Source of the DNA: Planctomycetaceae bacterium
GTDB lineage: Bacteria; Planctomycetota; Planctomycetia; Pirellulales; Pirellulaceae
Direction: 5' to 3'
Assembly: GCA_024638965.1 (NCBI GenBank)
Contig: JAHEJI010000037.1
Location: forward strand, 1 to 33,431
Length of the DNA stretch: 33,431 bases
Shown here in pieces: positions 25,265 through 33,431 of this stretch. Below the pieces are notes generated by a model that saw only the letters and a list, made by a program, of their open reading frames with translations, had not been told where the DNA came from and did not search any database. How positions within the stretch are numbered: the first letter of the stretch is position 1; each line of letters opens with the position of its first letter. The translations under genes were made by a program, and so were the position numbers.

Positions 25265-26734
25265 TTAACGATCTCGTGATTTAAGAAAATTAATCGGGTC
25301 TCGCCGTCGGAATTCGTCTCCAATCCGGCTATCCAGCCGCTCGATTTTCGCTTGACCGTGAACACCCATCCAGTTCAATAGTTTGCGAAGATCGATCTCC
25401 TGCACAGAATTGGCTTTTGCTTCATCGAGAAGAGTCTTGATCGCTCCAAGAATCTGCGTGTTAGAGTTAGGTCCGACATCAGGTTCATTTCCCAGCACGA
25501 CATATCGCGTCGACGAATCAATATTGCCAATCACATTACCATCTTCGTCGTTTTGAGCGACGACTTTGCCACCATTTTTTTCGATCATGGTGACGAGTCG
25601 TTTCCGATCGGATCGACCATCGTGGTCGAGGTCAAAAAACCCGACCAGCGCGATGGGAACGTGATAACCGGGATCCCAGGTTGCCGTCAAGACGTTGTCG
25701 CCCTGCAGGATTGGATTGAGAGAATCCACGGAAGTGACTTTTGCGACCGCTTGATGGGGGCCGGTGATTTCGGTGACTTCGATCGTTGCCTTGTGTTGCC
25801 CCTCAACGAAGTTGGTTTCAGTCTGATCGTAAACGGAAAATGTTCGATTGACCCGCAAACCGTCAGCGGAACCAATGTTGATGTGGACCAATTGGATCTC
25901 TGGCGACGAACGTACGATTTTTGCGTCCGGTAGATCGAAAACTTCGTCCTCGTAGCGGTCTACTTTGGCTTTAAGAGCTACGTTTTGAGTCTTCACCGTG
26001 TTGATGTCGCTCTCGTATTGGTTTTTCTCGCGTTTAAAGTCATCACGTGCATTTTTTAGTTCTTCGATTGTCGCGTCATTGTCCGCCTGAATATTTTTCA
26101 TTGCTGTATTCAGCGCCAATTCTTTTTTGCTGAATCGTTCTTTTTCGGTTTGAAGTTCAGTTTTTGCCTTCTCCTCCGCGTCCCGAGCACTCGCAACGTT
26201 TTTGTCTCGAGCAGCAATTTCGGCATCAGCCTCTTTCTTAATTCGATTGAGGTCGTCGCGGAGGACGTTTTCGTCAAAGTACTTTTTGTTGAGCACCGCG
26301 GCCAGGTTGCGCGTTAGGGACCGCCAAGTGGACTCCACGGTTTGCTCGGCATCTGGCGCAGCAATAAACTGCTTCATATCATTTTCGTATTGAGCATAGA
26401 CATCGTTAACGCTCTTGATGACATCTCGGATTAGATTCTTTTGACTGTCGTCAAAGCTGGGATCGACGAGGCGATCAAGTGTCTGGATCAGGGTGGGAAC
26501 CTCGGCAACGCTGACTCCCATTTCGCCGATGCACGCCATTAAGACTTGGTTCTTGGTGTCGTAGGCCTGCGTCAGATTCTTTTGCAACGCGAGTTGGTTT
26601 TCCTTGACATCGCGCTCATCCGCATATTGAAATGCTTTGTTGATACCCAGAAAAGCGACGAGCGCTAAAATAAGGGTGAGTAACACCAGGATAATAACAG
26701 CGATCAAATACCCTTGGTTTTCCCTGGCTGCCAT
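25265..26734 (-). CDS. Membrane-anchored coiled-coil protein with C-terminal BRCT-like module
   Basis: This 489-aa protein has a strong start (GGAG six bases before the ATG). Residues about 8-32 are one transmembrane helix (YLIAVIILVLLTLILALVAF), so the bulk should face the periplasm. Residues about 130-270 are highly charged coiled coil (ADAEIAARDKNVASARDAEE and similar). Residues about 275-355 are beta-rich (VHINIGSADGLRVNRTFSVY, then LQGDNVL) and resemble the C-terminal domains of MreC/FlgT-type envelope proteins. Residues 365-489 are the module shared with the 22755-24254 gene. The design suggests a structural or scaffolding protein of the envelope. No enzymatic motif is seen. Confidence 0.83.
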   Translation of the reverse strand: MAARENQGYLIAVIILVLLTLILALVAFLGINKAFQYADERDVKENQLALQKNLTQAYDTKNQVLMACIGEMGVSVAEVPTLIQTLDRLVDPSFDDSQKNLIRDVIKSVNDVYAQYENDMKQFIAAPDAEQTVESTWRSLTRNLAAVLNKKYFDENVLRDDLNRIKKEADAEIAARDKNVASARDAEEKAKTELQTEKERFSKKELALNTAMKNIQADNDATIEELKNARDDFKREKNQYESDINTVKTQNVALKAKVDRYEDEVFDLPDAKIVRSSPEIQLVHINIGSADGLRVNRTFSVYDQTETNFVEGQHKATIEVTEITGPHQAVAKVTSVDSLNPILQGDNVLTATWDPGYHVPIALVGFFDLDHDGRSDRKRLVTMIEKNGGKVVAQNDEDGNVIGNIDSSTRYVVLGNEPDVGPNSNTQILGAIKTLLDEAKANSVQEIDLRKLLNWMGVHGQAKIERLDSRIGDEFRRRDPINFLKSRDR

Positions 26735-27586
26735 TACACTCTCCTCTTTTGTCCAACTCGGACATTAATATGCAAATAGGTTCATTGGCCGGACGGCCGC
26801 TGATATTGAATTATAGGTAGGATGGGAGACGAAGGTGACTAAACTCCGTGCAAATGCCTCAACAGCTCGAAAAAAGGTTCGAATCTGTTAGCAGAGAAGT
26901 AAATGCGCCCCATCCTGTCCTCACCCTGATTTTAAATTGGGCGAATTTGGCTGTCAAACTTTCAGTCGAAGTCATATGGGATTGGCGCGCCCCAATCACA
27001 AAGTGGACCTGACATAACGATTGTCACGGTAATCCAATCCGTCGACGGATCACAGACCTATGAAAAATCGGCGTTTTCAGCCACGGAATGGATGAAATTC
27101 ATCGCTCGATCGCCCAACTGTTCACTCCAGCAGTCGGTCGTCGCAAAAACGGAGACTTTCCGGGTTCTTTGCGTGGTTTTGGGGGCGGTTTTCCAGCGAT
27201 TTTGATTTGTTTGACGGGGCAAGACGTCTTCGATTCACCGCACGCCAACTCACTGGAGGCGATTTATTTACCGCCGATTCTGGAATTAGTCAGTTGAAAT
27301 GGTTATGCTTATTACTGAGACGACGGGCGTTTTGGTGATGCAAGACGTCGGGAGATGGAATCAACAAGAGGCGAGCTTTCGGCAAATTCAACGGATTTGA
27401 TGGTCAAATTCCGTTGCTTCTTCTTGTTGCTTTTTTCCAACTTGGAGAAAGGTTGTCGTTTGCTGACAAGACCAGTTAACCCTACGCCGGACGCATTGCC
27501 GGAAACGGACTCGTCATTTACCTCAGCCTAAATCGTTGCGACGGCGGTTTGGTTTACCTACCTCATTCGATCAATCGGACTTTTCG
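26735..27586. other. 852-base intergenic region with an orphan structured terminator
   Basis: This is the largest gap in the window. It holds the strong GGAG of the minus-strand gene at its left edge, no convincing protein gene (a 69-codon frame at 27088-27297 lacks a start signal), and no recognisable tRNA. Its only strong structure is the composite hairpin plus T-run at 27362-27436. Confidence 0.5.
27362..27436 (+). terminator. Composite stem-loop with T-run, possible terminator of an unannotated RNA
   Basis: The outer arms CAACAAGAGG (27362-27371) and CTTCTTGTTG (27420-27429) form 10 pairs including one wobble. They enclose an inner hairpin at 27389-27416 (CAACGGATTTGA with TCAAATTCCGTTG, one bulge, 3-nt loop). 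Six T residues (27431-27436) follow on the plus strand. No plus-strand gene precedes it for over 2 kb. Confidence 0.5.
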
Positions 27587-28237
27587 ATGCTAGTCATTGG
27601 TATTGCAGGCGGCATTGCTTGTGGTAAAAGCTCTGTCGCCGCCAATTTCCAACGACTAGGTGCGGAACTACTCGATGCCGATCGAGTGGGTCACGAGGTG
27701 TTATTGCAACCCGAAGTGCTGGAAGAAATTCGAGTTCGATGGGGAGAATCAGTCATATCCAACGGAAGAGTTGTTCGAAAGGCACTTGCAGCCATTGTAT
27801 TTGCTGAGGGTGCCGACGATGAACTGATGCGACTTGAAGCAATCATGCATCCGCGGATTGGCCGAGTTTTAAAAGACAAGATTTTGAAGTTGAAATCGAA
27901 ACAAGAAGTGCCCGCTGTCGTTCTTGATGCACCCGTGATGTTCAAGGCCGGCTGGGACCAATTTTGTGACAAGATCGTTTTTGTGGATCTTCGAGTCGGG
28001 CTCCGACAAGAAAGAGCGTTGGCGACCCGAGGTTGGTCGCCTGATGAGTTAATATCCCGGGAACGCAAACAGATACCCCTCACGGTAAAGCGAGAAAGAG
28101 CAAGCGACATCATCGATAATTCGGGAACACCGGAACAATTGACGGAACAAGTTCACCAGTTGTGGGATCGATGGGGGCTGAGTCTTTCAAGACACAATAA
28201 GCACCTTCCTAAATCACCTAAACCTATTTCATTTTAA
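27587..28237 (+). CDS. coaE: Dephospho-CoA kinase
   Basis: CoaE phosphorylates the 3'-OH of dephospho-CoA, the last step of coenzyme A synthesis. I set the start at the ATG at 27587 (MLVIGIAGGIACGKSS, 216 aa) because the P-loop should begin at about residue 8. The frame extends to a TTG at 27536 with 17 extra residues that do not fit the family. Motifs: P-loop GGIACGKS (residues 8-15), LLDADRVGHEVL (acceptor-site Asp), MHPRIG, and VVLDAPVMFKAGWD. The C-terminal DIIDNSGTPEQL segment is typical. The P-loop carries Ala-Cys where Gly-Ser is usual. It is followed by rho after 60 bases. Confidence 0.95.
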   Translation: MLVIGIAGGIACGKSSVAANFQRLGAELLDADRVGHEVLLQPEVLEEIRVRWGESVISNGRVVRKALAAIVFAEGADDELMRLEAIMHPRIGRVLKDKILKLKSKQEVPAVVLDAPVMFKAGWDQFCDKIVFVDLRVGLRQERALATRGWSPDELISRERKQIPLTVKRERASDIIDNSGTPEQLTEQVHQLWDRWGLSLSRHNKHLPKSPKPISF

Positions 28238-28244
28238 AGAGCGG

Positions 28245-28277
28245 ATCGGAACTCAAATCTTTTCTACTAGTTCCGAT
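28245..28277 (+). promoter_or_regulatory. Inverted repeat in the coaE-rho gap (rho leader hairpin)
   Basis: ATCGGAACT (28245-28253) and AGTTCCGAT (28269-28277) are perfect 9-bp arms with a 15-nt loop. It ends 20 bases before the rho ATG and just before the GGAG at 28286-28289. No T-run follows the right arm, so it is not a simple terminator. It could affect rho translation. Confidence 0.5.
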
Positions 28278-28297
28278 TCTCGCATGGAGACAAGAAA

Positions 28298-29791
28298 ATG
28301 GCTGATCCCCAACAGTCAAAAAATCGCACTGATCGTCGTCCGCCGTTAAGACGAAACACGACAGGGCGCAGACGGCCTCATTTTGAGTTGGATCCTGAAG
28401 TCAGCGACAAAATCAAGGAGATTGAATCGGATGGCGAACCGATGTCCCTGGCTGAGAGCATTTCAAAAGACGAAATTCGGCCGGTCAGCGAAGTCGAGCG
28501 GAAGACAATTGACGACAAAGACATTATTAATGTCACTGAGTTGCAACGATTGCCGATCAAACAACTTTGCAAACAGGCGAATCAGGAAGGCGTCGAAAAT
28601 CCGGAAGGAATGAATCGCCGAGAACTAATCTTTAATCTGCTTAAGGAACGCGTCAAGTCTCGTGGGATTATGTTCGGCGAAGGAACGTTGCAGATCCTTC
28701 CCGATGGGTTCGGATTCTTACGAAGCCCCGAATATCACTATTTGAATTGTCCGGACGATATCTATGTTTCGCCCAGTCAGATTCGCAAATTCAATCTTCG
28801 CAACGGCGCCATTGTTTGTGGTCAGGTTCGACCTCCGAAAGAAAACGAGCGCTATTTTGCGCTGTTGCGCGTCGAATCGGTAAATGGTCGCGATCCCTCC
28901 GACAATGCTCGTCGCGTTCACTTCGACGAACTGACTCCGCTTCATCCTGATACGCGAATTGTCATGGAACAGAATGCGAATGAGCTCTCCACTCGAGTCG
29001 TCGACATGATTGCTCCCATCGGGTTTGGGCAACGCGGCCTGATCGTCAGTCCGCCCCGAGCGGGAAAGACCATCTTGCTGCAAAAAATGGCCTGTTCGGT
29101 CTTGAAGAACTACCCTGAGGCTTATGTCATCATGCTGCTAATCGATGAACGCCCCGAAGAAGTCACCGACATGGAACGCGAAGTCAAGGGTGACCGCTGT
29201 GAGGTGATCAGCTCGACGTTTGATGAGCCAGCTGCGCGACACATTCAAGTCGCAGAGATGGTCCTTGAAAAAGCCAAACGGCTGGTCGAAAGCGGAGTCG
29301 ATGTCGTGATTTTTCTCGATTCCATCACGCGACTTGGACGCGCATGGAATTCGGAGTGCCCGCAGTCGGGCAAAACGCTATCCGGTGGTCTTGACGCCAA
29401 CGCGATGCAAAAGCCCAAAGCGTTCTTTGGATCTGCTCGAAAAATTGAAGAGGGTGGCTCATTAACGATTCTGGCAACCGCCCTGATCGACACCGGCAGC
29501 AAAATGGACGAAGTGATTTTTGAAGAGTTCAAAGGCACCGGCAATCTCGAAATCGTGCTCGATCGCAGTCTTGTCGACCGACGTATCTGGCCCGCAATTG
29601 ACATCAATCAAAGCGGAACTCGACGCGAAGAAAAGCTGTTTGATCCTGAAGAATTCGATCGAATCTGTCAGGTTCGACGCGCCTTATGCACCATGAATCC
29701 GCCCGACGCGATGGATCTGCTGACAACCCGACTCAAAAAGACGCAATCAAACGCTGAATTCTTGATGAGCGTCAAGGCGGGCGGAATCTAG
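28298..29791 (+). CDS. rho: Transcription termination factor Rho
   Basis: Rho is the hexameric RNA-dependent ATPase that ends transcription of untranslated RNA. The 497-aa protein has an N-terminal extension of about 75 residues (basic then acidic). Then come the Rho N-terminal helical domain ([20 protein letters not shown]), the OB-fold RNA-binding domain ([15 protein letters not shown], then [17 protein letters not shown]), and the RecA-type ATPase. The P-loop is SPPRAGKT near residue 250, with [13 protein letters not shown], the [16 protein letters not shown]alker B region, [13 protein letters not shown] and [16 protein letters not shown] following. E. coli Rho has 419 residues; the difference is the N-terminal extension. 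GGAG is eight bases before the ATG. Confidence 0.97.
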   Translation: MADPQQSKNRTDRRPPLRRNTTGRRRPHFELDPEVSDKIKEIESDGEPMSLAESISKDEIRPVSEVERKTIDDKDIINVTELQRLPIKQLCKQANQEGVENPEGMNRRELIFNLLKERVKSRGIMFGEGTLQILPDGFGFLRSPEYHYLNCPDDIYVSPSQIRKFNLRNGAIVCGQVRPPKENERYFALLRVESVNGRDPSDNARRVHFDELTPLHPDTRIVMEQNANELSTRVVDMIAPIGFGQRGLIVSPPRAGKTILLQKMACSVLKNYPEAYVIMLLIDERPEEVTDMEREVKGDRCEVISSTFDEPAARHIQVAEMVLEKAKRLVESGVDVVIFLDSITRLGRAWNSECPQSGKTLSGGLDANAMQKPKAFFGSARKIEEGGSLTILATALIDTGSKMDEVIFEEFKGTGNLEIVLDRSLVDRRIWPAIDINQSGTRREEKLFDPEEFDRICQVRRALCTMNPPDAMDLLTTRLKKTQSNAEFLMSVKAGGI

Positions 29792-29923
29792 CCCAGGCCC
29801 AATTCAAATGACCATTCAGGGATTGCTGCAGTTTTTTTGCCAGATTCTCTCTGCTGCCCAATCGGAACTTACTTTCGTATATTTATTTGACCGATTAACG
29901 GCAAACTATTTTAAGGTTGAATT

Positions 29924-30400
29924 GTGGCGACAGAATATACAGGTAAGACCGGATCACTGGCCGAAAAGCGATTTGCTATCATCGTCTCAACCTATCATCG
30001 CCGCATTACGGGGCCGCTACTTCAGGGTGCGGAGGAGTCGCTGGCCACTGCAGGAGTTGATGATGAAAATGTAACCATTGCATGGGTTCCAGGTGCTTGG
30101 GAACTACCATTGGCCGCCAAGAAGTTCATCGCATCGAGTGCTGATTGGGATGCCATAATTTGTCTGGGATGCGTCATTCGCGGCGAAACGACTCATGATC
30201 AACACATCAATTCGACGGTTAGCCACAACCTCGGTCAATTGTCAATCGAATCCGGCGTACCAATTGCATTTGGATTGTTAACTTGCGAGTCTCTCCAACA
30301 AGCGATCGAGCGCTCCGGAGGTAAAGTCGGTAACAAAGGAATTGAAGCGACGGATGCGGCAATTCGCATGGTAAGGCTATATGACGAGATTGGTCAGTAG
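29924..30400 (+). CDS. ribH: 6,7-dimethyl-8-ribityllumazine synthase
   Basis: RibH condenses an aminopyrimidine with dihydroxybutanone phosphate in the penultimate step of riboflavin synthesis. The start is a GTG at 29924 (VATEYTGK, Met in the protein) with AAGG seven bases upstream, giving 158 aa, a normal length. Motifs: IIVSTYHRRITGPLLQGAEESL, WVPGAWELPLAAKKF, LGCVIRGETTHDQHI (the catalytic His segment), and VPIAFGLLTCESLQQA followed by NKGIEATDAAIRM. It precedes nusB by 114 bases; ribH-nusB adjacency is common in bacteria. Confidence 0.95.
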   Translation: MATEYTGKTGSLAEKRFAIIVSTYHRRITGPLLQGAEESLATAGVDDENVTIAWVPGAWELPLAAKKFIASSADWDAIICLGCVIRGETTHDQHINSTVSHNLGQLSIESGVPIAFGLLTCESLQQAIERSGGKVGNKGIEATDAAIRMVRLYDEIGQ

Positions 30401-30514
30401 TCATTAATGATTAAGAAAGCCCAGTGCCATTTTCGGGAGAAGCCAGTTGACATAAAATTTTGGCTTCAAACTTGCATACGAAAAAGCGTTCGTTAGCCCT
30501 GAAGAAACTCAAAC

Positions 30515-30967
30515 ATGTCTCGTCGAAGTCGCGCGCGTGAAATCGTATTGCAGGTCCTTTATCAGGACGACCTCAACTCAGAGACTCCCGAAACGGCCCG
30601 GCGACGTTTTATGGCGGGCCGTCTCAAGGGTGATGCCCACTTGATTGAATTTGCGACCAGTCTGCTGGAAGGTGTGCGAGCACATCGCGATCAACTTGAT
30701 GAACACCTCAGCAAGACGGCTGATAACTGGAAACTAAAACGGATGGCTGCGACCGATCGAAATGTTTTGCGATTGGGAGCTTACGAAATCCTGTTTACAG
30801 AAACGCCAGACCGAGTTGCGATCAATGAAGCAATCGATTTGGCCAAACGTTACGGCACAAACAATTCGGCTCAATTTGTTAACGGCGTGCTCGACCGATT
30901 GATGAAAACTAAAACGGTTGGTTCGGCTCCGCCCACGAACGAACAACACAACCCGGAAACGCAATAG
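30515..30967 (+). CDS. nusB: Transcription antitermination factor NusB
   Basis: NusB binds boxA RNA with ribosomal protein S10 and supports antitermination of rRNA operons. The 150-aa protein has the canonical start SRRSRAREIVLQVLYQDDL, the middle KTADNWKLKRMAATDRNVLRLGAYEIL, and the C-terminal AINEAIDLAKRYGTNNSAQFVNGVLD. The tail of about 15 residues after that is polar and variable. A TTGACA hexamer lies 62 bases upstream of the start, but I find no good -10 at 17 bases, so I do not call a promoter. It lies between ribH and ftsY. Confidence 0.96.
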   Translation: MSRRSRAREIVLQVLYQDDLNSETPETARRRFMAGRLKGDAHLIEFATSLLEGVRAHRDQLDEHLSKTADNWKLKRMAATDRNVLRLGAYEILFTETPDRVAINEAIDLAKRYGTNNSAQFVNGVLDRLMKTKTVGSAPPTNEQHNPETQ

Positions 30968-31040
30968 CCGTTCGATGGGACTGGCTGATCAATCTTCGTT
31001 ATTACAAAATTCAAATCTGCAAGGATAACTGGAATCCATT

Positions 31041-32123
31041 ATGGCTCTTTGGAAATTTGGTAAAAGGTCACAGGAAACATCTGATGAACTCACGCAAGAA
31101 GCGGTTGCGGAAGGCAACGGAAACAGCGACGTAGGCTCGGGCGGGACAGGCGGCGACCCGGGCGAAAACGAAGATCCAGATGAGGGAGATGATAATGCCT
31201 CCACCGGTTTCTTCGGACGCTTCAAGAAGGCCCTGAAGAAAACTGTTAATGTACTCAACACGGATATCCGAGATCTTGTTGGCAAGGAAGGCCGTCTTGT
31301 CGATGATGAATTTTTGACCGAGTTGTATGCTCATCTGGTCAAAACAGATATGGGGTCCGGACCCGCTGGGAAGATCCGGGACGAAATTCAGTCAAAATTT
31401 CGCGGCCGCATCGTGTTGATGTCGGATCTCATTGGCTCCGCCAAGTCCACGATCACTGAGATTATGAAGCAGGAGAACGCCGACCTTCTGCTGGCCGACA
31501 CGGCGCCCACGGTCATCATGGTCGTGGGAGTCAACGGCTCGGGAAAAACAACCTCGATTGCCAAACTCGCCTACCTCTTTGCCCAACAAGGCAAAAAAGT
31601 GGTCTTGGGCGCTGGTGATACTTTTCGCGCAGCAGCCGTTGAACAGCTGACAATTTGGGCCGAACGCCTCGGCGCCGAGATCGTGACCGGACGCCAAGGC
31701 AGTGATCCAGCCAGTGTCGCCTACAAGGCAACTGAGGCGGCCAAGAATTCAGGCGCCGACATCTGCATTGTTGATACCGCCGGTCGGCTGCAAACACAAA
31801 GCAATCTGATGGATGAACTTGGTCGGATTCGCAAAGTCATCTCCAAAGTGCTTCCGGATGCGCCTCATGAAGTTCTGTTAGTGCTTGATGCAACGGCGGG
31901 TCAAAATGCCATCAGCCAGGCCCGCGGGTTTTCAGAAACCGCCGGATGTACTGGCATCGTATTAGCGAAGCTCGATGGTACGGCAAAGGGTGGCGTGGCA
32001 ATTCCAATCCGCCAGGAATTCGGTTTGCCGGTAAAATTTGTCGGCATTGGCGAAACCATGGACGCCCTGGCTCCGTTTGATGTTGATGTCTACGTGGCAG
32101 CATTGTTTGACGTCGACGACTGA
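31041..32123 (+). CDS. ftsY: Signal recognition particle receptor FtsY
   Basis: FtsY is the membrane-associated GTPase that docks SRP-ribosome complexes at the Sec translocon. The 360-aa protein starts with an amphipathic MALWKFGKRSQ, then a short acidic, Gly-rich A domain (about residues 10-55), then the N-domain helices (GFFGRFKKALKKTVNVLNTDI). The G domain follows: P-loop GVNGSGKTT (163-171), GDTFRAAAVEQL, VDTAGRLQTQSNLMDEL, LVLDATAGQNA, AKLDGTAKGGVA, and the closing KFVGIGETMDALAPFD. It follows nusB by 73 bases on the same strand and is probably cotranscribed. Confidence 0.96.
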   Translation: MALWKFGKRSQETSDELTQEAVAEGNGNSDVGSGGTGGDPGENEDPDEGDDNASTGFFGRFKKALKKTVNVLNTDIRDLVGKEGRLVDDEFLTELYAHLVKTDMGSGPAGKIRDEIQSKFRGRIVLMSDLIGSAKSTITEIMKQENADLLLADTAPTVIMVVGVNGSGKTTSIAKLAYLFAQQGKKVVLGAGDTFRAAAVEQLTIWAERLGAEIVTGRQGSDPASVAYKATEAAKNSGADICIVDTAGRLQTQSNLMDELGRIRKVISKVLPDAPHEVLLVLDATAGQNAISQARGFSETAGCTGIVLAKLDGTAKGGVAIPIRQEFGLPVKFVGIGETMDALAPFDVDVYVAALFDVDD

Positions 32124-32681
32124 TTCGCAGACTCGGATGATTTACCCAGCCCGTAAAGTCGGCCATTTGTTAAGTTGTGCTCCTCTCTGGCGTTAGTTGG
32201 TAGCATGTACCCACAGCTCACGTTGCGGGCTGTCTGCTTTAACCGCTTCGCGGTTGTTTTTAGCGACGAAGTTGCGACAGCAGATAGCCCCATGCGTCAG
32301 CATGGGGTTCGATTTTTCGGATCAACATTTATTTACCCGTGAAGCGGTGACAGCATTTCTCAATTGAGCAGTATTGAGCTTTAGGCGCAACTCACGCGAT
32401 TCCGGCTGAAACCGGTACCACGAACAGGTACGACGACGCCCTTTTTCATCGCCATAAAGCGCCGTCGATATCGCTTTCCCAGTCGGCAAACTCTGGCCAC
32501 GACGAACAGCCAGCATTCAGACTCGTCGTTGGATCGTGTTATTCAAATTAACCGATATTAGCTACACAAAGCGGTCTCTCCGTTTTCCCGACAAAATACG
32601 ATCTGACGGTTCGGTGAAGCAGAAATCGGGCAAAAAGGCTCTTTGATTGCACACAAACATTTATTTTATGGAGTTTTCAAA
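32124..32681. other. 558-base intergenic region containing a palindromic element
   Basis: Between ftsY and the porin gene. The left part (32210-32317) is packed with hairpins, listed separately. The right part (about 32330-32660) shows no clear RNA gene or terminator and must carry the porin promoter; I cannot name its hexamers with confidence. A 64-codon minus-strand frame at 32322-32516 lacks a start signal and is not called. Confidence 0.5.
32210..32317 (+). repeat. Composite palindromic element with tandem terminator-like hairpins
   Basis: Three hairpins and one enclosing stem lie in about 100 bases. CCCACAGC (32210-32217) pairs with GTTGCGGG (32222-32229), one mismatch. AACCGC (32241-32246) pairs with GCGGTT (32250-32255), followed by GTTTTT. 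CCCCATGC (32288-32295) pairs with GCATGGGG (32300-32307), with a T5 at 32313-32317. GGCTGTCTGCT (32228-32238) pairs with AGCAGATAGCC (32279-32289) around the middle hairpin. The two T-tracted hairpins could end the ftsY transcript. The arrangement recalls REP/BIME-like dispersed elements. Confidence 0.6.
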
Positions 32682-33431
32682 ATGCGAAGGATCGCAACTG
32701 CGACATTCGCTGTCTTGTTGTTAATGGGTGGATTGAACACACCAAGTTCAATGGCCCAGCATCCGTCGCAGTTTCCCTGGAGAGCGGGTACGACGACTCC
32801 CTCAGTTTCTGGTGCCACAGGCACTCCGGTTTCCACGCCAAACGGGATCGAGAGATCGCCGGTTCAAGGCAACAAGGCATTGGACTTGATCCCGGACCAA
32901 AATGGATACGGGTCGGTTGTTCCTGTTGCGCCTTCGATGAAACGCAATCCGATCTTCGCCTCGGTGAGAAAACGACAACAAGACGATCCACAGCCGTCTT
33001 TGTCTGATCTTGACGTGCAAGGACTGCAAGTTCCTCCTGCGGTTGCAGTTGATCCGAACGAAGCTCCCGGCAACCTCAATGTTCAGGAACCGCGACAAAC
33101 GTCTCAAAATCATGTGGTAGCCGACACTCCCGACTGTTGCGATGGAGTCTGCGGTCCACCTTGCGATCGCGGTTACGTCAAACGGATCTTTGGAACGAGC
33201 CCCAACGGTCGCGAAATCGGTGGCTGGGTCCAAATCGGCTATCACAATCGCGACACGATTCTGTTTAACGACCGCAGTGGAAAATTTGCCCCACATCAAA
33301 TCTGGTTTTATGCGGGAAAAGAAGCATCCCGCTGCACCGAATGGGAGGTCGGATATCGGATTGATGCGTTATATGGTCTGGACGCTCAGAACACACAAGC
33401 GTTTGGGAATCCACCAGCCGGTGCCCCCAGC
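32682..33431 (+). CDS. Putative outer-membrane beta-barrel porin (BBP2-like), 3'-truncated by window edge
   Basis: The ATG at 32682 is preceded by GGAG eight bases upstream and opens a frame that runs without a stop to the window end (250 codons seen). The signal peptide is clear (MRRIATATFAVLLLMGGLN, cleavage near SSMAQ). A Pro/Gln-rich linker of about 120 residues follows, then a Cys-rich patch (PDCCDGVCGPPCDRG). The barrel then begins, with strand-like GREIGGWVQIGYHNRDTILF, PHQIWFYAGKEAS and WEVGYRIDALYGLDAQNTQA. That last order (G/W-rich strand, then EWEVGYRxDxLYGxDA) matches the BBP2/DUF1597-type porins frequent in planctomycetes. It probably allows passive diffusion across the outer membrane; the substrate is unknown. 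Confidence 0.85.
   Translation, partial: MRRIATATFAVLLLMGGLNTPSSMAQHPSQFPWRAGTTTPSVSGATGTPVSTPNGIERSPVQGNKALDLIPDQNGYGSVVPVAPSMKRNPIFASVRKRQQDDPQPSLSDLDVQGLQVPPAVAVDPNEAPGNLNVQEPRQTSQNHVVADTPDCCDGVCGPPCDRGYVKRIFGTSPNGREIGGWVQIGYHNRDTILFNDRSGKFAPHQIWFYAGKEASRCTEWEVGYRIDALYGLDAQNTQAFGNPPAGAPS

Noticed and set aside
26876..26885. GGTTCGAATC, which looks like a tRNA T-loop
   Set aside because: The flanking bases do not form a T-stem, and no anticodon or acceptor stem can be drawn upstream.
27088..27297. A 69-codon frame in the gap before coaE
   Set aside because: No Shine-Dalgarno, no recognisable domain and a composition typical of chance frames. It remains possible only if the orphan terminator proves to belong to it.
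30447..30480. TTGACA-based promoter for nusB
   Set aside because: The -35-like hexamer is perfect, but no acceptable -10 lies 16-18 bases downstream.

Overview
This window looks like a chromosomal segment of a planctomycete, most likely in or near the Pirellulaceae. That placement is inferred from the protein families, not from a marker gene. It rests on a TIGR03790-type secreted protein, a BBP2-type porin with a Cys-rich linker, a TatC with a very large insertion, secreted leucine-rich-repeat proteins, many short lineage-type secreted proteins, and housekeeping genes spread in small units on both strands. Base composition is moderate and even. I see no phage, insertion sequence, integrase, CRISPR array, rRNA or tRNA.

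Layout: (1) 1-3132, plus strand: two related secreted proteins (the first truncated by the window edge, with a strong terminator after it) and a DUF11-type protein that overlaps the second by 4 bases. (2) 3367-5484: a secreted TIGR03790-like protein. (3) 5497-8094: queuosine-precursor genes, queE (minus, with a small downstream helical protein) diverging from queF (plus), the latter followed 12 bases on by a sugar-phosphate isomerase/epimerase-like TIM barrel. (4) 8164-12727: a long acidic repeat-bearing FHA protein with a C-terminal membrane anchor (minus), diverging from a DksA/TraR-type zinc-finger regulator and an HtrA/DegP-like protease. (5) 12914-19036: nucleoside hydrolase (minus), trpD, a 33-residue very basic peptide gene, trmB, purF (minus) and a class I/II aminotransferase. 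(6) 19091-22397: a small lipoprotein-like protein and mannose-6-phosphate isomerase (minus), diverging from the enlarged tatC. (7) 22755-26734: a three-gene envelope locus in which two minus-strand genes share a C-terminal module of about 125 residues that reads as BRCT-like, with a secreted LRR protein between them on the plus strand. (8) 26735-32123: a gap of about 850 bases, then coaE, rho, ribH, nusB and ftsY, all plus. (9) 32124-33431: a palindrome-rich intergenic element and the 5' part of a beta-barrel porin gene that runs off the window.

Core information processing is well represented (rho, nusB, the DksA-like regulator, trmB, queE/queF, ftsY, tatC), alongside cofactor and nucleotide metabolism (coaE, ribH, purF, trpD, nucleoside hydrolase). 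The novel-looking material lies in the envelope genes: the duplicated BRCT-like module outside the cytoplasm on two unrelated N-terminal architectures, one of them a thioredoxin/MsrA-like fusion. Other points of interest are the TatC insertion, the hidden 33-aa basic gene with its own Shine-Dalgarno sequence and terminator, the intergenic palindromic element after ftsY, and an orphan structured terminator in the gap before coaE.
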